DNA of 63,098 bases from Gemmatimonadota bacterium (lineage in GTDB: Bacteria > Gemmatimonadota > Gemmatimonadetes > Gemmatimonadales > GWC2-71-9), in NCBI GenBank assembly GCA_003221985.1, contig QHUQ01000052.1, positions 1 to 63,098 on the forward strand. The letters run 5' to 3'. The notes beneath the pieces were generated by a model that saw only the letters and a list, made by a program, of their open reading frames with translations, searched no databases and was not told the origin of the DNA. The position numbers and the translations under genes are program-made. Shown here piece after piece: positions 53,697 to 61,367 of the stretch; within the stretch, counting starts at the first letter, position 1, and each line of letters starts with the position of its first letter.

Positions 53697-54433
53697 CGGC
53701 GGTTCTTTTGATTCATGGATTTCCCTTCGATCATTTCCTGTGGCGACATCAACTCGCCGCGCTGTCGCGCTGGCGCTGCATCGCGCCGGATCTGCCGGGG
53801 GCCGGCACGTCGGACGGCTTCTCTTCGCCCGATGAATACTCGATGTCGAGCTACGCGACGTATCTCGTTGGGATCCTGGATCAAAAGAAGCTTCGCGAAG
53901 CGGTGATTTGTGGTCTGTCGATGGGTGGCTACATCGCCTTCGATCTGCTGCGTCGTTTTCCCGGGCGGGTACGCGCGGCGATCCTGTGTAACACGAAGGC
54001 CGCAGCGGATACGCCGGAGGCAAAACGCGGCCGCGATGCGCTCGCGGCGAAGGCTCAGCAGGAGGGTGCGTGCGCCGTCGCGGCCGAGCTCGTGCCGAAG
54101 CTCGTCGCTCGTGCGACGCGCGAGCGGCAGCCCGAGGTGGTAAAGGAGGTAACAGAGATGATCGAGCGGCAGCCGGTGCCCGGCATCGTCGGCGCATTGC
54201 GGGCGCTACGCGAGCGGCCCGATGCGACGCCGCTCCTCGCGGCAATTCGCGTTCCGGTTTTGGTTGTCGCTGGAGACGATGATCAGATTGCGCCGGCGGC
54301 GGGAATGCAGGAGATGGCGCGCGCCATCCCCGGCGCAAGGTTCGCCCTGGTTCCAGATGCCGGCCACCTCGCGCCGCTGGAGCAGCCGATCACCGTGAGC
54401 TCGGCGCTCGCCGATTTCCTGGCGAACCTCTAG
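53693..54433 (+). CDS. Alpha/beta hydrolase
   Basis: 246 residues, ATG overlapping the previous TGA by four bases. The fold is shown by VLLIHGFPFDHFLW (oxyanion loop), DLPGAGTSDG, the nucleophile elbow CGLSMGGYIAF (Ser), the late Asp of VAGDDDQIAPA and the catalytic His of VPDAGHLAPLEQP. Resembles carboxylesterase or 3-oxoadipate enol-lactonase types; the substrate is unknown. Confidence 0.87.
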   Translation: MTAVLLIHGFPFDHFLWRHQLAALSRWRCIAPDLPGAGTSDGFSSPDEYSMSSYATYLVGILDQKKLREAVICGLSMGGYIAFDLLRRFPGRVRAAILCNTKAAADTPEAKRGRDALAAKAQQEGACAVAAELVPKLVARATRERQPEVVKEVTEMIERQPVPGIVGALRALRERPDATPLLAAIRVPVLVVAGDDDQIAPAAGMQEMARAIPGARFALVPDAGHLAPLEQPITVSSALADFLANL

Positions 54434-54706
54434 CTAGGATCCCTTCCGCTGCGGCTTACCGGGCGGGTTTTCGCTCTGGAAGACGTCGCGGTTCTTGGCG
54501 ATGTAATCTTTCCATTGCGGCGGAGTATCCTCTTCGGGGAAGATCGCCGTCACGGGGCATTCGGGCTCGCACGCGCCGCAATCGATGCACTCGTCCGGAT
54601 GGATGTAGAGCATGTCCGGGCCTTCGTAGATACAATCCACCGGGCAGACATCGACGCAGGACCGGTCTTTGACGTTGATGCACGGCTCGGCGATGATGTA
54701 CGTCAT
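54434..54706 (-). CDS. fdxA: Seven-iron/2[4Fe-4S]-type ferredoxin
   Basis: 90 residues from ATG at 54706, after a GGGAGA site. [22 protein letters not shown] and [12 protein letters not shown] supply two cluster motifs; the first has CxxxxxxxC...C as in [3Fe-4S]/[4Fe-4S] ferredoxins, and the second is CxxCxxCxxxCP. Low-potential electron carrier. An operator-like palindrome lies about 90 bases upstream. Confidence 0.9.
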   Translation of the reverse strand: MTYIIAEPCINVKDRSCVDVCPVDCIYEGPDMLYIHPDECIDCGACEPECPVTAIFPEEDTPPQWKDYIAKNRDVFQSENPPGKPQRKGS

Positions 54707-54754
54707 TCCATCTCCCAAGTGCTCAATCGAGGGCGTTCAGGACGGCGAATGGCA

Positions 54755-54782
54755 AACCTAGACTGGCGGTTAGCTCAGTCAA
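54755..54782 (-). promoter_or_regulatory. Possible fdxA promoter
   Basis: On the minus strand TTGACT (54782-54777) and TAGGTT (54760-54755) are 16 bases apart, about 50 bases before the ATG. The palindrome at 54794-54806 lies 12 bases upstream of this -35. Confidence 0.4.
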
Positions 54783-54793
54783 GGGACCGACTA

Positions 54794-54806
54794 GTATCTT
54801 AGATAC
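54794..54806. promoter_or_regulatory. Operator-like palindrome upstream of fdxA
   Basis: GTATCTTAGATAC, extended to a 15-base palindrome AGTATCTTAGATACT, and a further GGTATCTAG half-site 5 bases on. It matches the palindrome beside the TetR-family gene at 56650-56662 (GTATCNTAGATAC consensus). Confidence 0.55.
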
Positions 54807-54816
54807 TAACAGGTAT

Positions 54817-55842
54817 CTAGTCGAGGGCGGTCACGGGGACGGGAAGCGTGGCCAGGGCGGTCAGCGCGCCAATCAATACGACATACTCGAGCAGCGTTCG
54901 CCGGTCCGGCTCCTCGGGCGCTTCGCGGCCCAGCGCAGCCCACAGCCCGGCGAAGAGGAGCAGCAAGAGCAACCCTTTGCTGCTCAGCAGCCACGCCACG
55001 CCGATCGCGGCAGTAGCGATCAAGCGCTGCTGTTTCGTGAGGGCTTTGAAGCCGTGGGCCCCGTCCAGCTGCCAGATCGGAGTGAGGTTGAAGAGGTTGA
55101 TCCACGCCCCGATCTCGGCGAGCGCACCCCACGCCGCGAGATCCGTCGCCCGGTAGATGAGAAAACAGGTGAACGCGGCACCAAGGCCCCAGATCGGCCC
55201 AGCGAGCCCGACGCGTGCTTCTGCCACTACGTCGGTGGGATAGAACCGGCTGCGAATGACTGCGCCGATGCCTGGCAGGAACATCGGCGCCGTGGCCGGG
55301 ATGCCGTAACGACGCAGCATGGCGACGTGTCCCATCTCGTGCACGTAGATCGAGGCCACGACTCCCAGGGCCCACTTCCACCCGAACACCTGCCAATAGA
55401 CCCCAAGCGACAGGATCATCGAGAACAGCGTGCTGGCCTTCGTGAGCCCAAGCAGCAACAGCTTTCCTTTGGTCAACAGAAAGATGATCGCGATCTTGAA
55501 TTTCCAGAGAAACAACGCGATGACGCCAAGTATGCCGGCGCGCTTTGTCCAAGGCGGGCGAACTGCTTCTTGTTTGGTGGGACCGTGGCGGCCGATCTCC
55601 GCGATCTGCTCGGCGACCACTGCGTACTGCCGGCTCTGGGGTGGCAAGAGGTCGAGCGCCGTGCGCCACGCGACCAACGCGTCCGTGAAGCGGCCCTGCC
55701 GTTGATGCTCCTCGGCTGCTCCAGCCAAACGCTTCAACTCATCCGAATAGCGTAGCCACCCACAGGAGGGGCAGGCGAGGAGCGCCGCGGCGACTTCCGT
55801 CCCGCAGCTCGGGCACGCTACCGCTACGGCTGACGCGTCTAT
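54817..55842 (-). CDS. M50-like membrane metalloprotease with N-terminal zinc ribbon
   Basis: Predicted site-2-type protease with about six membrane segments. HEMGHVAML supplies the zinc helix and NLTPIWQLDG the LDG motif. The best canonical start is TTG at 55737, but upstream of it the same frame encodes a zinc ribbon CPSCGTEVAAALLACPSCG joined to YSDELKRLAG, so translation starts earlier. No ATG, GTG or TTG precedes it; ATA at 55842 overlapping the TAG of the previous gene is the nearest candidate. The end given is that codon and is uncertain. Confidence 0.72.
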   Translation of the reverse strand: MDASAVAVACPSCGTEVAAALLACPSCGWLRYSDELKRLAGAAEEHQRQGRFTDALVAWRTALDLLPPQSRQYAVVAEQIAEIGRHGPTKQEAVRPPWTKRAGILGVIALFLWKFKIAIIFLLTKGKLLLLGLTKASTLFSMILSLGVYWQVFGWKWALGVVASIYVHEMGHVAMLRRYGIPATAPMFLPGIGAVIRSRFYPTDVVAEARVGLAGPIWGLGAAFTCFLIYRATDLAAWGALAEIGAWINLFNLTPIWQLDGAHGFKALTKQQRLIATAAIGVAWLLSSKGLLLLLLFAGLWAALGREAPEEPDRRTLLEYVVLIGALTALATLPVPVTALD

Positions 55843-56582
55843 GCGGGCGCGCCCGTCATCGAGACCCGGTGCGGTCCCGACACTTTAAGCTCCGCTCGGC
55901 GATTCAGCTTCCACGCCTCATACAGCGCAAACCCAATGATCAGCACGCCAATCAGGTTCTGGATACCGGCCAGGAACGGCGTGGCGTAAAGGACCGCGAG
56001 CAACACGACAATGCCGATGATAAAACCCAGCGGGCCGATCTTGGAAGCGGTGGTGGAGCCGGTCGAGGTCGAGGCCGTGGTCTTGGCTGGGAGTGTCTTG
56101 TCGGTTGGCGGCGTTGCCTTTGTGACTTGAGCATTATGCTCGCGCACTTCTTGGATAATGAACGGCACGTAAGAGGAGACGATCGCCGTGTAGGTGAGAA
56201 AGATCGCCAGTGTCTGATAACGCCAGCCGCCACGGCCGTTGGAGCCCTTGCGCACCGCGCCACCGATCACGAACCCGACGACGACGGCCAGGATTCCCCA
56301 CTGGCTGTCCGTCGCTTTGAGGACCAGGTACCAGACGATCGAGCAGGCGATCATTGCCAAGACGCCGAGGGCGAGCGCCTTGCCGAAGCGACCGGCGGAC
56401 CCGCCGCGATTCCACTCGGTCTCGACGGAGCGCCGGCATTTCTCGCATACGATGTGGCCGTTGACGACGTAGTAGGTGTCCGACAACACGCTCCCGCAGG
56501 CCTTGCACGTCATCCTCCCGCTCAGTCCAGTTGCCCCAGGAGTTGGCTCGGCGCGGTCGAATTGGAGATTGTCCGGCATCAT
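55839..56582 (-). CDS. Zinc-ribbon membrane protein, unknown function
   Basis: 247 residues from ATG at 56582 (second ATG at 56579), with GGAG upstream. CKACGSVLSDTYYVVNGHIVCEKC forms a LIM-like zinc ribbon near residues 25-50, then about five membrane segments. It lies between the TetR-family promoter and the M50-type gene, in one orientation with the latter, suggesting one operon under that regulator. Confidence 0.65.
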   Translation of the reverse strand: MMPDNLQFDRAEPTPGATGLSGRMTCKACGSVLSDTYYVVNGHIVCEKCRRSVETEWNRGGSAGRFGKALALGVLAMIACSIVWYLVLKATDSQWGILAVVVGFVIGGAVRKGSNGRGGWRYQTLAIFLTYTAIVSSYVPFIIQEVREHNAQVTKATPPTDKTLPAKTTASTSTGSTTASKIGPLGFIIGIVVLLAVLYATPFLAGIQNLIGVLIIGFALYEAWKLNRRAELKVSGPHRVSMTGAPA

Positions 56583-56628
56583 TCGGCTCCGTAGGAGTGG
56601 CCGTCGCACTATTGTACGTGGCCAAATC

Positions 56629-56656
56629 TTGCGCAATAGGTGCCGATGAGTATCCT
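56629..56656 (+). promoter_or_regulatory. Predicted promoter of the TetR-family gene
   Basis: TTGCGC (56629-56634) and TATCCT (56651-56656) with a 16-base spacer, eight bases before the GTG. Transcription would begin about at the start codon, so the mRNA may be leaderless. The -10 lies inside the palindrome. Confidence 0.4.
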
Positions 56657-56662
56657 AGATAC
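56650..56662. promoter_or_regulatory. Operator-like palindrome at the TetR-family promoter
   Basis: GTATCCTAGATAC is an inverted repeat of GTATC around CTA, two bases before the GTG. A copy occurs at 54794-54806. Autorepression is the likely role. Confidence 0.6.
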
Positions 56663-56664
56663 CC

Positions 56665-57057
56665 GTGGGAATCATTCACCAGCGACGCAAGGCGGAAACG
56701 CGGGCCCTGCTGGTTGCGGCCGGTCTGGAATTGTTCGCCGAGCGCGGCTTCGAATTGGCGACGCTCGACGAGGTCGCCCTCGCCGCAGGCTTCACCAAAG
56801 GGGCCATCTACCGGCACTTTCCTTCGAAAGGGGCCTTCCTGCTGGCGCTGTTTGAGCAGTACGCGGCCGTAGCCCGTGCGGGCTCCGGGGCGCGTCAGGC
56901 TCCCTGGTTCGTTCCGCTCACCGTCCAATTTGCCGCGCAGGCCACGCGCGATCCACTGCTGCGGCGCCGGCTGGCGATCGTCCTCTCCGAAGCGCCCGAC
57001 GGCGCGACGGCGGAAGGTCAGCTGCTCAAGGCATTGGCACGCATATGGCCGGCCTGA
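56665..57057 (+). CDS. TetR-family regulator, short
   Basis: 130 residues from GTG at 56665. The N-terminal HTH is typical: RKAETRALLVAAGLELFAERGFELATLDEVALAAGFTKGAIYRHFPSKGAFLLALFEQ. The ligand/dimerisation domain is only about 70 residues, roughly 50-60 shorter than usual, so it may be truncated or carry an internal deletion. Its stop overlaps the cyclase gene by 13 bases. Divergent from the zinc-ribbon gene; palindrome between. Confidence 0.85.
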   Translation: MGIIHQRRKAETRALLVAAGLELFAERGFELATLDEVALAAGFTKGAIYRHFPSKGAFLLALFEQYAAVARAGSGARQAPWFVPLTVQFAAQATRDPLLRRRLAIVLSEAPDGATAEGQLLKALARIWPA

Positions 57058-57710
57058 TCGACCTGAGTCACGAGATCGAGCACGGGATGGTGACCTACCG
57101 CGGTCTTCCCGCGCCGGCGATCAGCGACTGGCTGTCGCGTGACGCCTCGAGTGCCCGCTACGCGCCGGGCACGACCTTTCAGATCGGCAAGATCGACCTG
57201 CTCGCGAACACCGGGACGTACATCGACGCGCCCTTCCATCGTTATGACGGCGGCCACGACGTGGCCGGCTATGCGCTGCAGGACGTCGCGGATCTGCCTG
57301 GCATCGTGGTTCGGGCAACCGCACGGCACGCTCGAGCCATCGACGCGCCGCGATTTGCCGGGCTGGAGGTGAAGGGGAGGGCGGTGCTCGTACACACGGG
57401 GTGGGATGCGCACTGGCGCACCGACACGTATTCCGCCGGCCAGCATCCATTCCTTACTCGTGATGCCGCCGAGCACCTCGTGAAGGCGGGCGCGGCACTC
57501 GTGGGCATCGATTCCCTCAACATCGACGACGATAAGGACGGCGCGCGTCCCGCCCACACGATTCTCCTGGGCGGTGGCGTGGCGATTGTCGAGCACATGA
57601 CCAACCTGGGCGCGTTGCCCGACAGCGGCTTCCATTTCTTTGCCGTGCCGCCAAAGGTGAAAGGGATCGGCAGTTTTCCGGTGCGCGCCTTCGCGCGCGT
57701 CGATCGTTAG
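57045..57710 (+). CDS. Cyclase-family (kynurenine-formamidase-like) hydrolase
   Basis: 221 residues, PF04199-type fold: LIDLSHEIEHGMVTY, NTGTYIDAPFHRYDGG and VLVHTGWDAHW. The family metal motif HxGTHxDAPxH reads NTGTYIDAPFH: two of the usual histidines are Asn and Tyr, while the Asp and last His remain. Activity and metal use may therefore differ. Overlaps the TetR-family gene. Confidence 0.82.
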   Translation: MAGLIDLSHEIEHGMVTYRGLPAPAISDWLSRDASSARYAPGTTFQIGKIDLLANTGTYIDAPFHRYDGGHDVAGYALQDVADLPGIVVRATARHARAIDAPRFAGLEVKGRAVLVHTGWDAHWRTDTYSAGQHPFLTRDAAEHLVKAGAALVGIDSLNIDDDKDGARPAHTILLGGGVAIVEHMTNLGALPDSGFHFFAVPPKVKGIGSFPVRAFARVDR

Positions 57711-57716
57711 GACCGG

Positions 57717-58718
57717 CTAGTTCGCAATCGCCCGCACCACGTGCGTCAGCCCGTGCACCACGCGCGCCATGCGGTCGTAGTCCAGCCTGTCGGGCGTGTC
57801 CTGCGGAGTGTGGTAGAACGGATTCCGATACGGCGCCGTATCGGTGATCATGATCGCATGATAGCCCTCCCTCCAGAACGACCAATGATCTGACCACCAC
57901 ACGCCCGGCACCCACGAGGGCGCGGCGGCGCCTTGCGTCGGCAGCGTGGCGTGCGCGCGGAACGCCGCGATCGCGCGATGCAGCAGCGAACGCGATCTGA
58001 GGTTCGAGACGAAGCCGATGAAATCACCGACGTCGGGATACGCGAGATTCAGCGGGAACGGATAGCGCTGGCTGCCCTTCTCCGTGTCGTAGTAGCCAAT
58101 CGATTCAATCGACAGCATCGCCACGATCTGGTCGTTGCGCTCTCGCGCCGCGGTCGCGTAGTGCCGGCTTCCCATGTCCGCCGTCGGAAACGACGGCGGC
58201 TCTTCGGTGGGAAAGAATACGAACCGCACGGTGCGCGACTGCCGCTCCTGCGCGAAGACCTGTGCCAGCTCGAGCACACCCGCCACGCCGCTCGCGTTGT
58301 CGTCGGCGCCGGGGGCCTGTTCGGCGGTGTCGTAATGCGCGCCGAGGACCACGACCTCCTGCGGCCTGCTGGTGCCGCGCAGCGTCGCCTCGAGATTGCG
58401 ATACTCGCGATTGTCCGCCGAGAACTCCTGCGAGACCACCTCGTAGCCCAGGCCTCGCAGCGTCCGCTCGATGTACGCCGCCGCCCGCTGCACGTTCGCG
58501 TACGTCTCGTCGCTGCGCACGCCGATGTCGTGCGCCAGCACCCGGACGTGTGTCTCGAGTCCGGTACGCAGCCGATCCTGGTTGGGAGTGAGCGCTGGCA
58601 GCGGTCCGCTGAAGGCGGGGCCGGGCATGCGCACGGTGAACAGCCAGATGATAAGGAAGAGGAGCGGCAGAATGCCGGCGAGCGCGATCATCCGGGTCAG
58701 CCCCCTGCGCATTGACAC
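57717..58718 (-). CDS. M28 family aminopeptidase-like zinc peptidase
   Basis: 333 residues with an N-terminal membrane anchor (about 10-30). Zinc site pieces: VVLGAHYDTAEQAPGADDNASGVAGVLELA (His, Asp), FFPTEEPPS (Glu pair), SIESIGYYD, and the late FYHTPQDTPD His. Peptidase domain is expected outside the membrane. GTG at 58718 or ATG at 58712. Divergent from the his leader. Confidence 0.9.
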   Translation of the reverse strand: MSMRRGLTRMIALAGILPLLFLIIWLFTVRMPGPAFSGPLPALTPNQDRLRTGLETHVRVLAHDIGVRSDETYANVQRAAAYIERTLRGLGYEVVSQEFSADNREYRNLEATLRGTSRPQEVVVLGAHYDTAEQAPGADDNASGVAGVLELAQVFAQERQSRTVRFVFFPTEEPPSFPTADMGSRHYATAARERNDQIVAMLSIESIGYYDTEKGSQRYPFPLNLAYPDVGDFIGFVSNLRSRSLLHRAIAAFRAHATLPTQGAAAPSWVPGVWWSDHWSFWREGYHAIMITDTAPYRNPFYHTPQDTPDRLDYDRMARVVHGLTHVVRAIAN

Positions 58719-58740
58719 AGTTTCGTCACTGCGCTATATC
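58712..58740 (+). promoter_or_regulatory. Predicted his operon promoter
   Basis: TTGACA (58712-58717), 17-base spacer, TATATC (58735-58740). The transcription start would fall at about 58747, one base before the ATG of the leader peptide, so the leader would be leaderless. The -35 overlaps the start of the divergent peptidase gene. Confidence 0.7.
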
Positions 58741-58747
58741 ACGGTCA

Positions 58748-58807
58748 ATGCAGCGTACTGCTTCGCACCACCGGCATCACCACGGTCACTCGGTCCACGG
58801 GGGATAG
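58748..58807 (+). CDS. hisL: Histidine operon leader peptide
   Basis: 19 codons, ATG at 58748 and TAG at 58805-58807. The peptide MQRTASHHRHHHGHSVHGG has seven histidines, clustered at codons 7-17. Too short for gene finders. Lies between a consensus-like promoter and a GC-rich hairpin before hisG. Function in transcription attenuation by ribosome stalling at low charged His-tRNA is inferred from the established his operon model. Confidence 0.85.
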   Translation: MQRTASHHRHHHGHSVHGG

Positions 58808-58874
58808 CCGGAGGCGTGTAGGATAGTCAGTCATCAACCGACGCCGGCCCCCCAGGGCCGGCGTCGTGCTTTTG
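58807..58874 (+). promoter_or_regulatory. his attenuator: antiterminator segment and terminator
   Basis: The terminator hairpin is CGACGCCGGCC / GGCCGGCGTCG (58839-58866) with a short C/A loop, followed by TGCTTTT. GCCGGAGGCGT at 58807-58817, beginning at the last base of the leader stop codon, can pair (8 bp with a three-base bulge) with ACGCCGGC at 58841-58848 in the terminator's left arm. That competing pair is the expected antiterminator; a ribosome halted at the His codons would leave it free, one at the stop would cover it. Confidence 0.72.
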
Positions 58875-58928
58875 GGGCGGCGTCGCGTGACCTGGGGGAC
58901 TCCGGTTCGGCCAACACGGAGCCGATAG

Positions 58929-59786
58929 ATGTCGATATTCCGCCTGGGCCTTCCCAAAGGCCGCATGGAGCAGGGGGTACTCACCCTCCTCGCCGACGCA
59001 GGAATTCGGGTGCGCCCGAGTGCCCGCGGTTATCGCCCCGACGTATCCCTGCCGGGCGTCGAGGCGAAGCTGCTGAAGCCCCAGAACATCGTGGAGATGC
59101 TCGCCCTTGGCAGCCGGGACATCGGCTTTGCCGGGGCCGACTGGGTGGCCGAGCTCGAGGCTGACGTCGTCGAATTGCTCGACACGGGCCTCGATCCGGT
59201 GCAGCTCGTGGCGGCCGCCCCGCTCGGACTGCTCGAGGCTGGCCGGCTCCCCTCACGGCGTCTGATCGTCGCGTCCGAATACGAGCGACTTACCCTGGGC
59301 TGGATCCGCAAGAGCGGTGTCTGCGCGGAGTACGTCCGGTCGTACGGCGCCACGGAAGTCTTCCCGCCGGAGGACGCAGACGTGATTGTCGACAACACCG
59401 CGACCGGTGCGACGCTGGAGGCGAACGGCCTCGGCATCGTCGATGTGTTGATGCGCTCATCCACGCGCCTGTACGCGCACCGCGCTGCGCTCGACGATCC
59501 CAGCCGGCGCCGCCACATCGACGATCTCGTCCTGCTGATCAACTCCGTCCTCGAGGCGCGGCGCCGCGTGATGCTCGAAGTGAACGCCTCGGCGGCCTGT
59601 CTCGACGCGGTTGTGGGTGTTTTACCGTCGATGCGACAAGCGACAGTATCCCGGCTATTTGGCGACAGTGGATACGCAGTAAAGGCCGCCGTGCCGCGAG
59701 AACTCCTCCCGCAAGTAATCCCCGCGGTGAAAGCAGCCGGCGGCACCGATGTCGTCGTCTCGGCCCTTTCGCAGATCGTGCCGTGA
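58929..59786 (+). CDS. hisG: ATP phosphoribosyltransferase
   Basis: First step of histidine synthesis, from ATP and PRPP. 285 residues, so the long form with a C-terminal regulatory domain, which should bind histidine for feedback inhibition. Motifs: RLGLPKGRM, DIGFAGADWV, DADVIVDNTATGATLEANGL, VKAAVP and VVVSALSQIVP. Overlaps hisC by four bases. Confidence 0.95.
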   Translation: MSIFRLGLPKGRMEQGVLTLLADAGIRVRPSARGYRPDVSLPGVEAKLLKPQNIVEMLALGSRDIGFAGADWVAELEADVVELLDTGLDPVQLVAAAPLGLLEAGRLPSRRLIVASEYERLTLGWIRKSGVCAEYVRSYGATEVFPPEDADVIVDNTATGATLEANGLGIVDVLMRSSTRLYAHRAALDDPSRRRHIDDLVLLINSVLEARRRVMLEVNASAACLDAVVGVLPSMRQATVSRLFGDSGYAVKAAVPRELLPQVIPAVKAAGGTDVVVSALSQIVP

Positions 59787-60772
59787 CAACGCTTCTCCGC
59801 CTCGACAGCAATGAGGGCCCTCCGCCCCCGACTGCTTTGCTCGCGGAGCTGGCGGCCCTGGACCCGGAGCTACTGCGCCGCTACCCCGATGCCACCGCGG
59901 TCGAGGCGGCGCTCGCCGGCCGACTCGGCGTGAGCCCCGAGCGCGTCGTCGTTACCGCCGGCGCGGACGAGGCGCTCGACCGCATCTGCCGGGCATATGC
60001 GGGTCCCGATCGCCCGGTGCTGCTCCCCGAGCCGACCTTCGACATGCTGGAGCGCTTCGCTCGACTCGCGGGTGCTCCGCTGGTGCGCGTGCCGTGGATC
60101 ACCGCTGCGTTCCCGGTCGACGCGCTTCTCGCCCGCGTCGACAACCGCCTGGGTGTCGTGGTGATCGTGTCGCCCAACAATCCGACCGGCGGCGTCGCAT
60201 CGCGGGATGAGGTGCGACGAATCGCCGCCGCGGCCCCTGAGCCCATCGTCCTCATCGATCAGGCCTACGTCGAGTACGCCGACGAGGACATCAGCCGGGC
60301 GGTACTCGACCTCGCGAATGTGGTCGTCGTCCGCACGATGTCGAAGGCCTGGGGTCTGGCAGGGTGCCGCGTCGGCTACGCCGTCGGCAGCCCGCGTGTG
60401 ATCGCCGTGCTGCGCGCCGCGGGCGGGCCATATCCCGTCGCGGGGCCGTCGCTCGCCCTCGCGCTGTCACAATTGCGTCGTGGCGACGCGGCGTTGCGCG
60501 CTCACGTGGCCCAAGTTCGCGGGGAGCGAGCCGTGCTGCGTGAGCTACTCTGCGCGCGTGGCGTGGATGCACGTCCCTCGCAGGCAAACTTCGTCCTCGC
60601 CGACTTCGGACAGCGGGCGGCGTTCGTCCGTGAGGGGCTCAGCGCAGTGGGAATTCTCGTGCGTCACTTTCCCGGTCGTGCGGGACTCGAGACGAGCCTG
60701 CGGATTACGCTGCCCGGCGATCCCGCCGACTTCGCGCGACTCATCGCGGCGCTGGAGGCCCTCCTTGACTAA
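59783..60772 (+). CDS. hisC: Histidinol-phosphate aminotransferase
   Basis: PLP enzyme of 329 residues from GTG at 59783 (GTGA overlap with hisG). It begins directly at LLRLDSNEGPPPP, shorter at the N-terminus than typical. SPNNPTGG, DQAYVEYA and the PLP-lysine VRTMSKAWGLAGCRVGY are present. Converts imidazole-acetol phosphate to histidinol phosphate. Confidence 0.93.
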   Translation: MTTLLRLDSNEGPPPPTALLAELAALDPELLRRYPDATAVEAALAGRLGVSPERVVVTAGADEALDRICRAYAGPDRPVLLPEPTFDMLERFARLAGAPLVRVPWITAAFPVDALLARVDNRLGVVVIVSPNNPTGGVASRDEVRRIAAAAPEPIVLIDQAYVEYADEDISRAVLDLANVVVVRTMSKAWGLAGCRVGYAVGSPRVIAVLRAAGGPYPVAGPSLALALSQLRRGDAALRAHVAQVRGERAVLRELLCARGVDARPSQANFVLADFGQRAAFVREGLSAVGILVRHFPGRAGLETSLRITLPGDPADFARLIAALEALLD

Positions 60773-61367
60773 CCGCACTGCAATCGTCGAGCGCGCCACT
60801 CGTGAGACATCGATTCGCGCGCAGCTCGTCGTCGACGGGTCGGGCCAGGCGGAGGTGCGGACCGGCATCGGCTTCCTCGATCATTTGCTGGAATCGCTGG
60901 TGCGGCATGCGCGGTTCGATCTCACGCTCCAGACGAACGGCGACCTGCACGTCGACGATCATCACACGGCCGAGGACTCCGCGCTCGCGTTGGGCGAGGC
61001 GCTCGATCGCGCGCTGGGCGAGCGGCGTGGGATCGCGCGCTTCGGCTGGGCCTACGCTCCGCTCGACGAATCCCTGGCCCGGGCGGTCGTGGATCTGTCG
61101 GGCCGCGCATTTGTCGACGTGTCGCTCGGTCTGCGCCGAGAATCGATCGGCGGGCTCTCGTGTGAGAATGTCCCTCATGTCTTGCGCTCGCTTGCTGCCG
61201 CGGGTCGGCTCACTCTCCATGTCGAGGTGCTCAAGGGAGAGAACGACCATCATCGCGCGGAAGCGGCGTTCAAGGCCGTCGCCCTGGCGCTGCGACAGGC
61301 TGTAGCGCGCACGCCGTTCGACGACGTGCCGTCCACCAAGGGAACGCTAGGGGCGCCGCGTGAGTGA
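60765..61367 (+). CDS. hisB: Imidazoleglycerol-phosphate dehydratase
   Basis: 200 residues from TTG at 60765, overlapping hisC. Metal-binding motifs [36 protein letters not shown] and [16 protein letters not shown] are complete. Monofunctional; no phosphatase domain. The start is set by TTG ACT AAC just before [14 protein letters not shown], which is the usual N-terminal strand. Confidence 0.94.
   Translation: MTNRTAIVERATRETSIRAQLVVDGSGQAEVRTGIGFLDHLLESLVRHARFDLTLQTNGDLHVDDHHTAEDSALALGEALDRALGERRGIARFGWAYAPLDESLARAVVDLSGRAFVDVSLGLRRESIGGLSCENVPHVLRSLAAAGRLTLHVEVLKGENDHHRAEAAFKAVALALRQAVARTPFDDVPSTKGTLGAPRE

Noticed and set aside
58471..58821. Alternative plus-strand open frame over the his leader
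   Set aside because: It is the shadow of the M28 peptidase gene and has no ribosome site; the short His-rich frame fits promoter and attenuator better.
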